A stretch of DNA of 64,000 bases from Stenotrophomonas sp. UBA7346 (GCA_002471015.1 DKPB01000060.1:13852-77851); one strand, 5' to 3'. Numbered from the stretch's first letter, positions 7,312-16,692 are shown. The notes: a model not told the origin generated them from the letters alone. Numbers and translations: made by a program.

Positions 7312-8514
7312 TCATCCAACCAATTGATTGAGGGACATGATCGGCAGCAGGATGGCCAGCACGATCAACAACACCACCACGCCCATCAGCACCAGCATGA
7401 AGGGCTCGAACAGGCCGACCAGCAGCGCGATGCGCGCGGCCAGATCCGTTTCCTGGTTGCGCGCGGCGCGCGCCAGCATGGCGTCCAGCGTGCCGGACTT
7501 CTCGCCGGCCGCGACCATGTGCAGCAGCATCGGCGGCAGCGGTGTGTGCTGTTCCAGCGCGCGGGTCAGGCTGCTGCCCTCGCGCACCATCACTTCGGCC
7601 TGCGCCAGGCCCGCCTTGATCGCCTGGTTGCCCACCACCTGGCCGGCAATGCGCAGTGCTTCGACCAATGGCACGCCGCTGCGAACCAGAACGGCCAAGG
7701 TGGAGGCGAAGCGTGCGGCTTCCAGGTCGCGCAGCAACAAACCGAACAACGGCAGCTTGAGCAGGGCCGCGTCCCAGCGCAGCCGCACCGCCGGCTGTCG
7801 CAACCGGCGCCAGCCCAGCCATGCAGCGATGGCCCCCATCGGCAGCAACCACGGCCCCCATTGCGATAACGCACCGCTGACCGCCACCAGGCCGCGGGTG
7901 AGCAGTGGCAGGCGCTGCCCGGAGTCGACGAAGACCCGGATCACGTCCGGCACCACGTAGCCGAGCAGGAAGGCGACGATCAGCGTGGCCACCAGCAGCA
8001 GGATCAGCGGGTACAACAAGGCCAGCTGGATCTTCTGCCGCGCCTGCTGGCGCTGCTCGGTGTAGTCGGCCAACTGCTCCAGCACCACGCCCAGGTGGCC
8101 GCGTTCGCCAGCCGCCACCATGCTGCGGTAGATGGCGGGAAACACGCGCGGATGTTCGCCCAGCGCAGTCGCCAGCCCATGCCCTTCCAGGATGCGGCTG
8201 CGCACCGCCAGCAAGGTAGTGCGCACCTGCGCCTTGGCGGATTGCGCAGCCACCGCACGCAGGGCTTCTTCCACCGGCAACGCGGCCTGGATCAGGGTGG
8301 ACAACTGGCGGGTAAGCAGGGCCAGGTCGGCACTGCCCACCCGGCCCCAGGTCACGGCTGCACCGCCGTCGCGAGTACTTGCGGGCTCTACCCGTACCGG
8401 TGCCAGGTTGCGCTCGCGCAGCTGCTGGCGCGCCAGCCGCGCACTGTCGGCCTCGACCACGCCGGTGTGGCGGCGGCCATCGTCGGACAACGCCAGGTAC
8501 TGGAACGCCGCCAT
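7312..8514 (-). CDS. gspF: Type II secretion inner-membrane platform protein GspF
   Basis: The 400-residue polytopic inner-membrane protein forms the platform core on which pseudopilins assemble. It has two repeated cytoplasmic T2SF domains (about 70-190 and 272-395). Three membrane segments are visible: LLYPLILLLVATLIVAFLLGYV, a second near WGPWLLPMGAIAAWLG, and the C-terminal LVLMGVVVLLIVLAILLP. GSLxAAL-like helix motifs appear as GERGHLGVVLEQL and GEKSGTLDAML. It starts 19 bp after gspE with GGAG upstream. Confidence 0.94.
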   Translation of the reverse strand: MAAFQYLALSDDGRRHTGVVEADSARLARQQLRERNLAPVRVEPASTRDGGAAVTWGRVGSADLALLTRQLSTLIQAALPVEEALRAVAAQSAKAQVRTTLLAVRSRILEGHGLATALGEHPRVFPAIYRSMVAAGERGHLGVVLEQLADYTEQRQQARQKIQLALLYPLILLLVATLIVAFLLGYVVPDVIRVFVDSGQRLPLLTRGLVAVSGALSQWGPWLLPMGAIAAWLGWRRLRQPAVRLRWDAALLKLPLFGLLLRDLEAARFASTLAVLVRSGVPLVEALRIAGQVVGNQAIKAGLAQAEVMVREGSSLTRALEQHTPLPPMLLHMVAAGEKSGTLDAMLARAARNQETDLAARIALLVGLFEPFMLVLMGVVVLLIVLAILLPIMSLNQLVG

Positions 8515-8533
8515 CAGCGCGCAGCTCCACGGC

Positions 8534-10048
8534 TCACGGGTCGCGCCCCACGCGCAGCACTTCTTCCAGCGTGGTCACGCCGTCGAGCACCTTTGCGCGG
8601 CCATCGTCGAGCATGGAAGGCCCCTGCAGGCGCGCCTGCGCCAGCAGCTCGGCCTCACCGGCACCGGCATGTACCAGCGCGCGCAGTTCCGGGCCAAATT
8701 CCACCAGCTCATAGATGCCGGTACGGCCGCGGTAGCCCTGGCCATTGCACTGCGGGCAGCCAACCGGCCGGAACAGCAGCGGGCGCTGCCCGCTTTCGAT
8801 CCCCAACTGCGCGCATTCGGCGGCGGAGGCCTGCGAGGCTACCCTGCAACCCGGGCACAGCCGCCGCACCAGCCGCTGCGCCAATACACCAAGCAGCGAC
8901 GAGGACAGCAGGAACGACTCCACGCCCATGTCCAGCAGGCGTGCCACCGCACCCACCGCGCTGTTGGTATGCAGGGTGGACAGCACCAGATGGCCGGTGA
9001 GTGAGGCCTGCACCGCGATACGCGCGGTTTCGCCATCGCGTATCTCGCCGACCATCAATACATCCGGGTCCTGGCGCAGGATCGCGCGCAGGCCCCGGGC
9101 GAAAGTCATGTCGATACGCGGGTTGACCTGGGTCTGGCCGACGCCATCCAGGTAGTATTCGATCGGGTCCTCGACGGTGAGGATGTTGCGCTGGCGGTTG
9201 TTGATCGCACGCAGCCCGGCATACAGCGTGGTGCTCTTGCCGGCACCGGTGGGGCCGGTGACCAGGACGATGCCGTGCGGCCGGCACAGCATGGACTGCA
9301 TGACGCCCACATCGCGCACGCGCATGCCCAGGTGCTGCAGCGACAACTGCCCGGACTGTTTGTCCAGCAGGCGCAGCACCACCCGCTCGCCGTTGGCGGC
9401 CGGCAAGGTGGACACACGTATATCCACCTCGCGGCTGCCCACCCGTACCGATATGCGCCCATCCTGCGGCAGGCGCTTCTCGGCGATGTCCAGCCGCGCC
9501 ATCACCTTGATGCGCGATACCAGCAGGGTGGCCAGCTCGCGCCGGGGCTCGACCACGTCACGCAGGATGCCGTCCACGCGGAAGCGCACCACCAGCCGAC
9601 GCTCGAAGGTTTCAATGTGGATATCCGACGCCTGCTCGGCGACGGCTTCGCCAAGCAGGGCATTGATCAGGCGGATGATCGGTGCGTCGTCCTGCTGGTC
9701 CAGCAGGTCTTCCACCTGCTCCAGGCCCTCGACCAGGCTGGCCAGGTCCAGGCTGTCGCCCAGCTCGTCGGCCATGCTCATCGCGGTGCTCGAATCCTGC
9801 TGGTAAAGCTGCTGCAGCTGCTGCTCGAACACTGCATCGGCTATCACCTGGCTGGGCACGGCCTTGCCGGCAAGGCGTTGGGCCTCGGCCAATGCGCGCA
9901 TCGCCGCGTCTGCACGACAGACGATGCGTACCGGGTCGTCATCCAGCAGCAGCACCCCGTGTCGGCGTGCGAACGCCAGCGGCAGCCGCACCGTTGCAGA
10001 CACGGCGTGGCCGGCAGCCGTCGCAACCGGGAGCTCTTCGTTGTGCAT
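8534..10048 (-). CDS. gspE: Type II secretion ATPase GspE
   Basis: The 504-residue hexameric cytoplasmic ATPase powers pseudopilus assembly. It has an N-terminal GspL-binding region and the NTPase domain with Walker A GPTGAGKS at 265-272. The Asp box (VEDPIEYY), Walker B (LMVGEIRD) and His box (LSTLHTNSAVGA) follow in order. A tetracysteine zinc knuckle is present (CPGC at 398-401, CPQC at 431-434). The ATG at 10048 is preferred over a TTG one codon upstream. It is the first gene of the gspE-F-G-H-I-J-K-L-M operon, which diverges from gspC-gspD. Confidence 0.95.
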   Translation of the reverse strand: MHNEELPVATAAGHAVSATVRLPLAFARRHGVLLLDDDPVRIVCRADAAMRALAEAQRLAGKAVPSQVIADAVFEQQLQQLYQQDSSTAMSMADELGDSLDLASLVEGLEQVEDLLDQQDDAPIIRLINALLGEAVAEQASDIHIETFERRLVVRFRVDGILRDVVEPRRELATLLVSRIKVMARLDIAEKRLPQDGRISVRVGSREVDIRVSTLPAANGERVVLRLLDKQSGQLSLQHLGMRVRDVGVMQSMLCRPHGIVLVTGPTGAGKSTTLYAGLRAINNRQRNILTVEDPIEYYLDGVGQTQVNPRIDMTFARGLRAILRQDPDVLMVGEIRDGETARIAVQASLTGHLVLSTLHTNSAVGAVARLLDMGVESFLLSSSLLGVLAQRLVRRLCPGCRVASQASAAECAQLGIESGQRPLLFRPVGCPQCNGQGYRGRTGIYELVEFGPELRALVHAGAGEAELLAQARLQGPSMLDDGRAKVLDGVTTLEEVLRVGRDP

Positions 10049-10353
10049 CAATCCACTGCGGTGACATGCGCAATTCGCGCGACGTCACACTTCCCCCCAA
10101 GAATGTGCACGGGAAAATGCCATGTTCGCGGCGAAAAAGCGTGACGCGCACTTCATTTTCCCGCAGTGGGTCACAGTTCCATACCTGTACGCATCGCGCA
10201 TTTGGATGGTCGCCGATAGAGTACCTGCCTTCGCCGATCCGACATCGCGAAAACAGGGGAAAACAAGACATTTCCGGTCTGCCACTGCCTCTTTCGGGCC
10301 GTGGTTTCAGCCTGTGCGCGTGCGGATCCCGCAACGGGAACCAGGCAACACCG
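10049..10353. promoter_or_regulatory. Divergent control region of gspE-M and gspC-D
   Basis: This 305-bp non-coding stretch between the two halves of the secretion locus must hold both promoters. It contains a perfect 10-bp inverted repeat, CGGGAAAATG at 10110-10119 and CATTTTCCCG at 10154-10163, with centres about 44 bp (roughly four helical turns) apart. That spacing would suit a DNA-looping or dimeric operator. No convincing -35/-10 pair was fixed by eye. Confidence 0.5.
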
Positions 10354-10812
10354 ATGCTGCAAACCGATACATCCACCCTGCTGCCGCGCTTGCTGACGAT
10401 ACTCGTCACACTTTCAGGCGTGGCGCTGCTGTGCTGGCAGGCGCGCCAGTTGTACCTGCAGATGACCCGCCTGCCGGCGGCCAGCGCCGCCGAGACAACA
10501 CGGTCGCCCGCAGATCCCCAACGGCTGCAGCGTCTGTTTGGCGCCGCCGGCAACAACACGCAGGCTCGCCTGCCCGGCGTCACCCTGCTGGGCTGCATCG
10601 TTGCCTCCAACCCGGCCCAATCGCAGGCCTTGCTGCACATCGACGGCATGGGCACGCTCACCGTCGTCAGCGGTGACGAGTTCCTCCCGGGTACCCGTGT
10701 CGAACGTATCGGCAGCGACCATCTGATGTTCAGCCGCCGCGGTGCCAGCGGACGGCTCGAATTCGACCGTCGCCCTCCTGTAATGGCTCCAACCGTGCCG
10801 GTGCAGCCATGA
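10354..10812 (+). CDS. gspC: Type II secretion protein GspC (short, HR domain only)
   Basis: The 152-residue inner-membrane protein links the platform to the secretin. It has one membrane helix at about 11-30 (PRLLTILVTLSGVALLCWQA) and a short linker. A periplasmic homology region runs from about 72 to 140 (LPGVTLLGCIVASN ... SDHLMFSRRG). It lacks the PDZ domain of long GspC proteins and so resembles XpsN. The frame is open further upstream, but the ATG at 10354 puts the membrane helix at the N terminus. Its stop overlaps the gspD start (ATGA). Confidence 0.87.
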   Translation: MLQTDTSTLLPRLLTILVTLSGVALLCWQARQLYLQMTRLPAASAAETTRSPADPQRLQRLFGAAGNNTQARLPGVTLLGCIVASNPAQSQALLHIDGMGTLTVVSGDEFLPGTRVERIGSDHLMFSRRGASGRLEFDRRPPVMAPTVPVQP

Positions 10813-12707
10813 TCAAGCGCCTGTGCCTGCTGCTGTTGCTGTCGCTGCCTGTCCCTTGTCTGTTGGCACAGGACGCAGCCGCCGCCACCGAGCCTTCGCA
10901 ATGGACGATCAACATGAAGGACACGGATATCCGTGACTTCATTGGCGCGGTGGCCAATATCACCGGCGACACCCTGATCGTCGACCCACGCGTGACCGGT
11001 GAGGTCAGTGTCAGCGCGCAGGAGCCGATGAGCCTGCCGGAGGTGCGCCGCCTGTTCCTGTCGGTGATGACCGTGCACGGCTTTGCGGTGATCGAAGAGG
11101 ACAGGCAGACGCGGGTGGTGCCCAACGACGAGGCCCATGTCTTTGCCGATGGCCGCAGCCGCGGCCCGGATGCGATCGAGACCCGGGTGCTGAGCGTGCA
11201 GAACGGCAGCGTTGCCGACCTGCTGCCCACCCTGCGCCCGCTGGTGCCGGCCAATGCCTATCTGGCCGCCGTGCCTACTTCCAATGCGCTGATCATCAGC
11301 GACCGCCGCGGCAATATCACCCGCATCGAATCACTGGTACGCCAGCTCGACGCGCCGCGCCTGCACGCGCACAGCGACTACCAGGTGCAGTACGCCAGCG
11401 TCGAGAGCCTGCAGAAGCTGCTGCAGGCCAGTGTTGCCAGTACCGCCAATGGCGCCAGCACGCGGGTGCTGGCCGATACCCGCACCAACCGCCTGCTGGT
11501 TTTCGGCCCCGAGCAGGCACGCCAGCGCCTGCTGGCGCTGGCACGCTCGCTGGACGTGGACGCTCCGCGCTCCACCACCACCCAGGTGATCCGCCTGCAG
11601 CATGGCGATGCCAAGCAGATGGCGCAGACCCTGGGGGCCATCGGCGATTCGATCAAACAGGAAGACGATGCCAAGACCGCACCAACCGGCACCCTGATCC
11701 GCGCCGACGAAAGTCTCAATGCGGTAGTGATCCACGCCAAGCCGGAGATGCTGCAGATCCTCACCGACATCGTCCGCCAGCTCGACATCCCGCGCTCGCA
11801 GGTGCTGGTGGAGGCGGCCATCGTCGAGATATCGGGCGACATCGAGGATGCGCTGGGCGTGCAGTGGGCACTGGATGGCGGCTCGCGCAGCAACGGCGTG
11901 GGTGGCATCAACCACAACGATACCGGGCTGTCGATCGGCACCCTGCTGGGCGCACTGGCCGCCGGCACCACTCCGACCTCGCTGCCCTCCGGCGCCATCC
12001 TCGGCATCGGCAACAGCAACTTCGGCGCGTTGGTGACGGCGCTATCCACCAACTCCAGGAACAACCTGTTGTCCACGCCGACGCTGCTGACCCTGGACCA
12101 CGAGCCGGCGGAGATCCTGGTCGGCCAGAACGTGCCCTTCCAGACCGGCTCGTACACCACCACCGGTGACGGCACCAGCAACCCCTTCACCACCATCCAG
12201 CGCCAGGACATCGGCGTGACCCTGAAGGTGACCCCGCACATCAACGACGGCGGCACGCTGCGGCTGGAGATCGAACAGGAGATCTCCTCGCTGGCAGCCA
12301 CGCCCAGCGGCATCACCCTGTCCGACGTGATCACCAACAAGCGTTCGATCAAGAGCACCATCCTGGCCAATGACGGCCAGGTGATCGTGCTTGGCGGGCT
12401 GATCCAGGACGACGTCACCCATGGCCGCTCCAGCGTGCCGCTGCTGGGCAGCATTCCCGGCCTGGGCCGGCTGTTCAGCTCCACCCGTGATACCCGGGTC
12501 AAACGCAACCTGATGGTGTTCCTGCGCCCCACCGTGATCCTCGGCCAGTCCGCGGCCGGTGACATCAGCACACGCAAGTACCTGGACCTGCGCGGCGCAC
12601 CACCAAACACCGGCAAGTACGCCAACCCATTGCCCGCCTCGGCCGAACAACTGTTCAACACCGACGGCGGTTCCGACCGCGCCACCGTGCCATCCACCGG
12701 CCGCTGA
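10809..12707 (+). CDS. gspD: Type II secretion outer-membrane secretin GspD
   Basis: This 632-residue secretin forms the outer-membrane gate of the system. The signal peptide is cleaved after CLLA. The N0 domain is at about 30-100 (INMKDTDIRDFIGAVANITG), and three N-domains follow to about 320. The secretin barrel contains LLSTPTLLTLDHEPAEILVGQ, and the family signature VPLLGSIPGLGRLF is near 548. There is no obvious C-terminal pilotin-binding lipobox partner in the window. It is translationally coupled to gspC by a 4-bp overlap. Confidence 0.95.
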   Translation: MIKRLCLLLLLSLPVPCLLAQDAAAATEPSQWTINMKDTDIRDFIGAVANITGDTLIVDPRVTGEVSVSAQEPMSLPEVRRLFLSVMTVHGFAVIEEDRQTRVVPNDEAHVFADGRSRGPDAIETRVLSVQNGSVADLLPTLRPLVPANAYLAAVPTSNALIISDRRGNITRIESLVRQLDAPRLHAHSDYQVQYASVESLQKLLQASVASTANGASTRVLADTRTNRLLVFGPEQARQRLLALARSLDVDAPRSTTTQVIRLQHGDAKQMAQTLGAIGDSIKQEDDAKTAPTGTLIRADESLNAVVIHAKPEMLQILTDIVRQLDIPRSQVLVEAAIVEISGDIEDALGVQWALDGGSRSNGVGGINHNDTGLSIGTLLGALAAGTTPTSLPSGAILGIGNSNFGALVTALSTNSRNNLLSTPTLLTLDHEPAEILVGQNVPFQTGSYTTTGDGTSNPFTTIQRQDIGVTLKVTPHINDGGTLRLEIEQEISSLAATPSGITLSDVITNKRSIKSTILANDGQVIVLGGLIQDDVTHGRSSVPLLGSIPGLGRLFSSTRDTRVKRNLMVFLRPTVILGQSAAGDISTRKYLDLRGAPPNTGKYANPLPASAEQLFNTDGGSDRATVPSTGR

Positions 12708-12801
12708 CACGGTACGCGGCTGCGCCGGCATGCGGGCGTTGGGACCCGGATGCGCGCCGCCGCACCTACCTGTAGTACTTCAATACCAAGGGGAGTAATT
12801 C

Positions 12802-15498
12802 TTGAAGAACGCACTCAATCCGCGCGTGCTTGTACTGGCACTGTCCACCGCCCTGCTGGCTGCCTGCGGCGGCGGTGGTGGTGGCGACAGCAGCAGCGGT
12901 GGCGGCAGCACCGGTGGTGGCACCCCCACCCCGGCCGACCCGTACCCGGAGCCCACCAGCGCGGCCTATGACGAAGTTGACCTGAAGGGCTTCTACGACA
13001 TCGATGCCAGCGGTGCCGCCCGCGCCGTGCGCAACGACCTGGAAGGCACGCTGCCGGCGATGATCCAGTTCGCCCAGAGCCACACCGTCGACCCCAGCGG
13101 CAACGAAGCCAAAAACATGCCACGGCTGACCACCGAGCGCGCCGCACTGTTGCTGGTGACGCCGGACCCATCGCTGAAGGACGTCGATGCGGTGAAGGTC
13201 ACCGTGTCCGTTGACGGCACTGCCAAGGGCACGCTGGAACTGCTGCACCCCAACGCCATGTACCGGTCGGACTACAACAACGGCGACGGCCGCCCCGACT
13301 ACAACTACTCGCGCCGGGCCTGGTCGGTGGAACTGCCGTGGGACTGGGTCAAGCCGGGCATGAGCCTGAGTGTCAGCGACAGCAAGTCACGCAGTGGCAG
13401 CCTGGCCGCCGACAAGATCGATTTCGGCGCCCCCGCCGAGCTGGTGGTGCACAACATCCGCCTGGGCATGCTCACCGATCCACCCGCCGAGAGCGATGCG
13501 TTCTGGCTGTTGAAGAACCCCGAGCAGGGTGCGGCCGACTACTTCCAGACCATCCCCGCCGCCCGCTTCACCGTGGCCTATTACGAGCCGATGAAGCTGG
13601 ACAAGGTGATGGTGGCCAACGGCACCATCTACGACACCGCCAGCAGCGGCGAAGGTGGCGTGTACTCCGGCGACATGCGCGAGAACACCGGCAAGTCCAC
13701 GGTCAGCGTCGGCATCAACCTGGCCAACTTCGGCGCCACCGCGTCCGGCATGGCCGGGCAGTCGCAGCCGCAGTGGTTCCAGAACGTGGTGGCACACCAC
13801 GCCGTGGGCAGGTACAGCAACGGCGTGCAGAGCCATGGCCTGAGTGGCGGCAACGGCATGCTCACGCTGTACTCCACCAGCGGCAACGAGTTCAGCCATG
13901 AAATCGGCCACCACTACGGGCTGGGCCACTACCCCGGCCAGTCGGGCGACAACTACTTCCTGTCCGGCCACCACCACGACAGCGGCTGGGGCTATATCGC
14001 CTACCGCAAGCGCATGCGCGGCAACCTGCACTGGAGCCGCGCCAAGAACGGCGGCCTCAGCGGCATGCCGATCTACGACGACACCTACAGCTTCGCCACC
14101 GACGCGATGGCTGGCGGCAACTATTCCAGCGCATTGTCGCGCTACACCCATTACACCGGTTACAGCACCAGGATCGCGATCCAGCCGCGCCTGGACAAGC
14201 CGGTGCCCACGCAGAGCGCTTCCACCGGCTACCTGGGCTGGAATGCCGACACCCGCAAGATGGAGCCGGTAACCGGCAAGGTGCCCAACAACAGCCAGTT
14301 GTTCTTCAACTCGCCTGACGGCAACTACCTCAAGCCACGCCTGGTAGGTACGGAAGTGTTCACCGTGCTCGGCGGCTACGACCCCGATACCGGCAATGCC
14401 CTGCTCTACCCCGCGTTCCGCGGCAACTGGGGCAATGTGTTCGACCTGCCGGCGCCGGTGGCCAATGCCAGCAACCGCCAGTGCTGGCTGGAGGTCGGCT
14501 TCAGCGGTGGCGGCAGCAAGCGCATCGCGGTGGCCGGCAACATCCTGCAGAACGGCTCGGTCAACAAGCTGCACATCAACCTGGCCCAGGCCGACAAGCC
14601 GCAGCAGGCCAGCCTGCAATGCCAGGCACCGGGTGCGGCGGTAACCACGCTCGCCAGCATGAGCTTCCCGCAGAACCTTGCGCCGATGAAGGCACCGGTG
14701 GTGGTCGGCAAGGAAGCGGGCTACAGCGCACTGCGCGCAGTCGAACTGCCCGAGCTGGAAACCTTGCTGGTTGCCGCCGGCGGCAAGCCGCTGATCAACC
14801 TGGGCGCGCGTGGCAACCTGCTGTACGCCAGTTGGGGCGGCGATGCCACCGGGCTGTCCAGCCAGGCACGCCAGGTCCGCGACGCCTACATCGCCCAGGA
14901 AACCAAGGCCACGCGCCTGAACCGCTGGATGAACCGCTACCGCAGCGATCTGCAGGCCAGCAACAACTCCGCTGCGGTGGATGCGCTGAAGAAGCTGCTG
15001 GACACCCTGGGACTGCGCCAGAGCCCGCTGCTGCCGGTGGGCCAGCAGATGCTGGTGACCGGCAACAAGCACTGCCTGAAGACCGAAGACGTGGACGGCA
15101 AACCGTCGGTCTACATCGCGCAGGCCAGCAGCTGCACCGGTGCCGACAACGAACTGTGGATGGCCGACCTGCGCGGTGCGATCCACAGCGTGGCCAATCC
15201 CACCCTGTGCCTGTCCGGCAGCGGTGGCAACAATGCGGCCGTGACCCTGGCACGTTGCGACCGCACGCTGGACGCGCAGATGTTCGACCTGAGCGGCTTG
15301 CCGAGGATCCTGCGCAACACCACCTGCCTTGACCTGTCCGGCGGCTTCCTCACCAACGGCCGCGGCAAGCTGATCACCTACAACTGCAGTGGTGGCGGCA
15401 ACCAGCAGTGGACCGGCCTGAGCGCCAACGACAATGCCTTGTTGGCGCTGCTCAGCCCCAACAACCTGGTCGTGATGCGTGGCTTGAACATCCAGTAA
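12802..15498 (+). CDS. M66-type zinc metalloprotease lipoprotein with ricin-type lectin tail
   Basis: The 898-residue exported protein starts with TTG at 12802, with AGGGGAG 6 nt upstream. The leader ends in a lipobox-like LLAACGG, followed by a Gly/Ser linker. The zinc site HEIGHHYGLGHY near residue 370 fits HExxHxxGxxH. With the surrounding NEFSHEIGHHYG and SGHHHDSGWGYIAYRKRMRGNLHW segments it points to peptidase family M66 (StcE/TagA), known mucin-cleaving substrates of type II secretion. The last ~150 residues are ricin-B-like with paired cysteines and QxW (CLKTEDVDG, CLSGSGG, CLDLSGG, QQWTG). It sits directly after gspD, which suggests a dedicated substrate. The family is well supported, but the cleaved target is not known. 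Confidence 0.85.
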   Translation: MKNALNPRVLVLALSTALLAACGGGGGGDSSSGGGSTGGGTPTPADPYPEPTSAAYDEVDLKGFYDIDASGAARAVRNDLEGTLPAMIQFAQSHTVDPSGNEAKNMPRLTTERAALLLVTPDPSLKDVDAVKVTVSVDGTAKGTLELLHPNAMYRSDYNNGDGRPDYNYSRRAWSVELPWDWVKPGMSLSVSDSKSRSGSLAADKIDFGAPAELVVHNIRLGMLTDPPAESDAFWLLKNPEQGAADYFQTIPAARFTVAYYEPMKLDKVMVANGTIYDTASSGEGGVYSGDMRENTGKSTVSVGINLANFGATASGMAGQSQPQWFQNVVAHHAVGRYSNGVQSHGLSGGNGMLTLYSTSGNEFSHEIGHHYGLGHYPGQSGDNYFLSGHHHDSGWGYIAYRKRMRGNLHWSRAKNGGLSGMPIYDDTYSFATDAMAGGNYSSALSRYTHYTGYSTRIAIQPRLDKPVPTQSASTGYLGWNADTRKMEPVTGKVPNNSQLFFNSPDGNYLKPRLVGTEVFTVLGGYDPDTGNALLYPAFRGNWGNVFDLPAPVANASNRQCWLEVGFSGGGSKRIAVAGNILQNGSVNKLHINLAQADKPQQASLQCQAPGAAVTTLASMSFPQNLAPMKAPVVVGKEAGYSALRAVELPELETLLVAAGGKPLINLGARGNLLYASWGGDATGLSSQARQVRDAYIAQETKATRLNRWMNRYRSDLQASNNSAAVDALKKLLDTLGLRQSPLLPVGQQMLVTGNKHCLKTEDVDGKPSVYIAQASSCTGADNELWMADLRGAIHSVANPTLCLSGSGGNNAAVTLARCDRTLDAQMFDLSGLPRILRNTTCLDLSGGFLTNGRGKLITYNCSGGGNQQWTGLSANDNALLALLSPNNLVVMRGLNIQ

Positions 15499-15506
15499 GT
15501 GCTGAC

Positions 15507-15529
15507 GCCCGGGGCCCCGTGCCCCGGGC
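15507..15529. other. Perfect 9-bp hairpin between protease and HR-protein genes
   Basis: GCCCGGGGC (15507-15515) and GCCCCGGGC (15521-15529) flank a 5-nt loop. No T run follows, so it is a weak terminator at best. It ends 12 bp before the next ATG, where no Shine-Dalgarno is seen, so it may damp read-through translation of the next gene. Confidence 0.55.
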
Positions 15530-15541
15530 ACTACTACCGCC

Positions 15542-16090
15542 ATGATCCTGCGCGCCCTGCCATCGACCGTGTTCTGCCTGCTCGCCATCGCCATCGCCGT
15601 CGGCGCGGCCGCGCAGGCGGCTGAACGCAGCCCCCGTCCACCGGCGCTTGCAGGCACCGGCCAGGAGGCCGTGCCACGCCTGCTGGGCACGCTGGTGCAT
15701 GTGCAGCCCGAACGTTCACTGGCCGTGCTGGGCAGCAATGGGCAAGCCGCACAGACCGTGCGGATCGGCCAACTGCTCGACAATGGCCTGCGCCTTGAGG
15801 CGATCGCCAGCGATCACGTGGTGGTGACCCGCGCCGGCCAACGCTATTCACTGCCGCTGCTCGGCCAGGCGGCAGGCCAACGTCGTCCTGCTACTGCACC
15901 ACGGCCTGCGGGGAACACGATGGACACCAGCAGCGATGCCAGCGCCCCCTCGGCCGCCACCGCCAGTGCCTTGCGCGCAGGCAACCTCGACGACGTGCGT
16001 GCAGCCTGCGCCGATCCGTCCCTGATGCAGGCACTGCCGGCCGCGCAGAAAGCCGAACTGGATGCACTGGGCGTGTGCACGCCGCACTGA
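15542..16090 (+). CDS. Periplasmic GspC-like HR-domain protein
   Basis: The 182-residue protein has a cleavable-looking signal peptide (ILRALPSTVFCLLAIAIAVG, then AAAQA) rather than the membrane anchor of GspC. Residues about 45-112 read as a GspC homology region (LLGTLVHVQPERSLAVLGSNG, then RIGQLLDNGLRLEAIASDH). After a Pro/Ala/Ser-rich linker, a C-terminal tail contains CADPSLMQALPAAQKAEL and two cysteines. The same fold occurs in the gspC product upstream. It lies behind the M66 protease gene and may adapt that substrate, or another, to the secretin. The domain assignment is by motif reading; the role is inferred. Confidence 0.68.
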   Translation: MILRALPSTVFCLLAIAIAVGAAAQAAERSPRPPALAGTGQEAVPRLLGTLVHVQPERSLAVLGSNGQAAQTVRIGQLLDNGLRLEAIASDHVVVTRAGQRYSLPLLGQAAGQRRPATAPRPAGNTMDTSSDASAPSAATASALRAGNLDDVRAACADPSLMQALPAAQKAELDALGVCTPH

Positions 16091-16158
16091 CCCACGCCGA
16101 TCCGGGGTTCACCCCGCGCCCGGCATACTGTTGGCTTGGACACCATCAGGGCCACCCC

Positions 16159-16602
16159 ATGAATACCGCCACCGAGCTGCTGCAGATCGCCTGCCCACAC
16201 TGCAATGCGATCAACCGCGTACCCGCGGCACGGCTGGGCCAGTCACCGGCCTGCGGACGCTGCCACCAGGGTCTGTTCACCGGCACGCCCATGGTCTTGA
16301 ATGCGGACGCGTTCGACGCCCATGCCACTCGCTCGCAGATTCCGCTGCTGGTGGATTTCTGGGCCAGCTGGTGCGGCCCTTGCCGGCAGATGGCGCCGGA
16401 ATTCGCCAAGGCCGCCAGCCAACTGGAGCCGCGCATGCGCCTGGCAAAACTGGACACCGAAGCCGAGCCGGCCATCGCCACCCGCTACGGCATCCGCAGC
16501 ATCCCGACGATGGTATTGATCCTGGGTGGGCGCGAGATCGCCCGCCAATCGGGCGCCATGCCAGCCAGCAGCATCGTGCAGTGGGCGAGCGCGCAACGGT
16601 AG
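16159..16602 (+). CDS. trxC: Thioredoxin 2 (TrxC-type) with N-terminal zinc finger
   Basis: A 147-residue cytoplasmic thiol-disulfide reductase. Two CxxC pairs (CPHC near residue 13, CGRC near 32) form the zinc finger that marks TrxC. The thioredoxin fold follows, with active site WASWCGPC at about 70-77 and the cis-proline motif SIPTM. The length fits TrxC. The ATG at 16159 is used because a longer frame from 16075 would overlap the previous gene and has no domain. AGGG lies upstream. In other bacteria trxC answers to oxidative stress; no OxyR site was identified here. Confidence 0.92.
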   Translation: MNTATELLQIACPHCNAINRVPAARLGQSPACGRCHQGLFTGTPMVLNADAFDAHATRSQIPLLVDFWASWCGPCRQMAPEFAKAASQLEPRMRLAKLDTEAEPAIATRYGIRSIPTMVLILGGREIARQSGAMPASSIVQWASAQR

Positions 16603-16692
16603 TAGCCGCTGCACCTGCTCCAGCGCACGCCGGCCCCGCCAAACGGTCATCCCGGTCATTCCATTCCCACGCCGGAAACCTAAGCTCAGCCC

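Noticed and set aside
6875..8530. A 551-codon fusion-like reading across gspF and gspG
   Set aside because: Only the last 142 codons carry the pseudopilin. The rest is an out-of-frame shadow of gspF.
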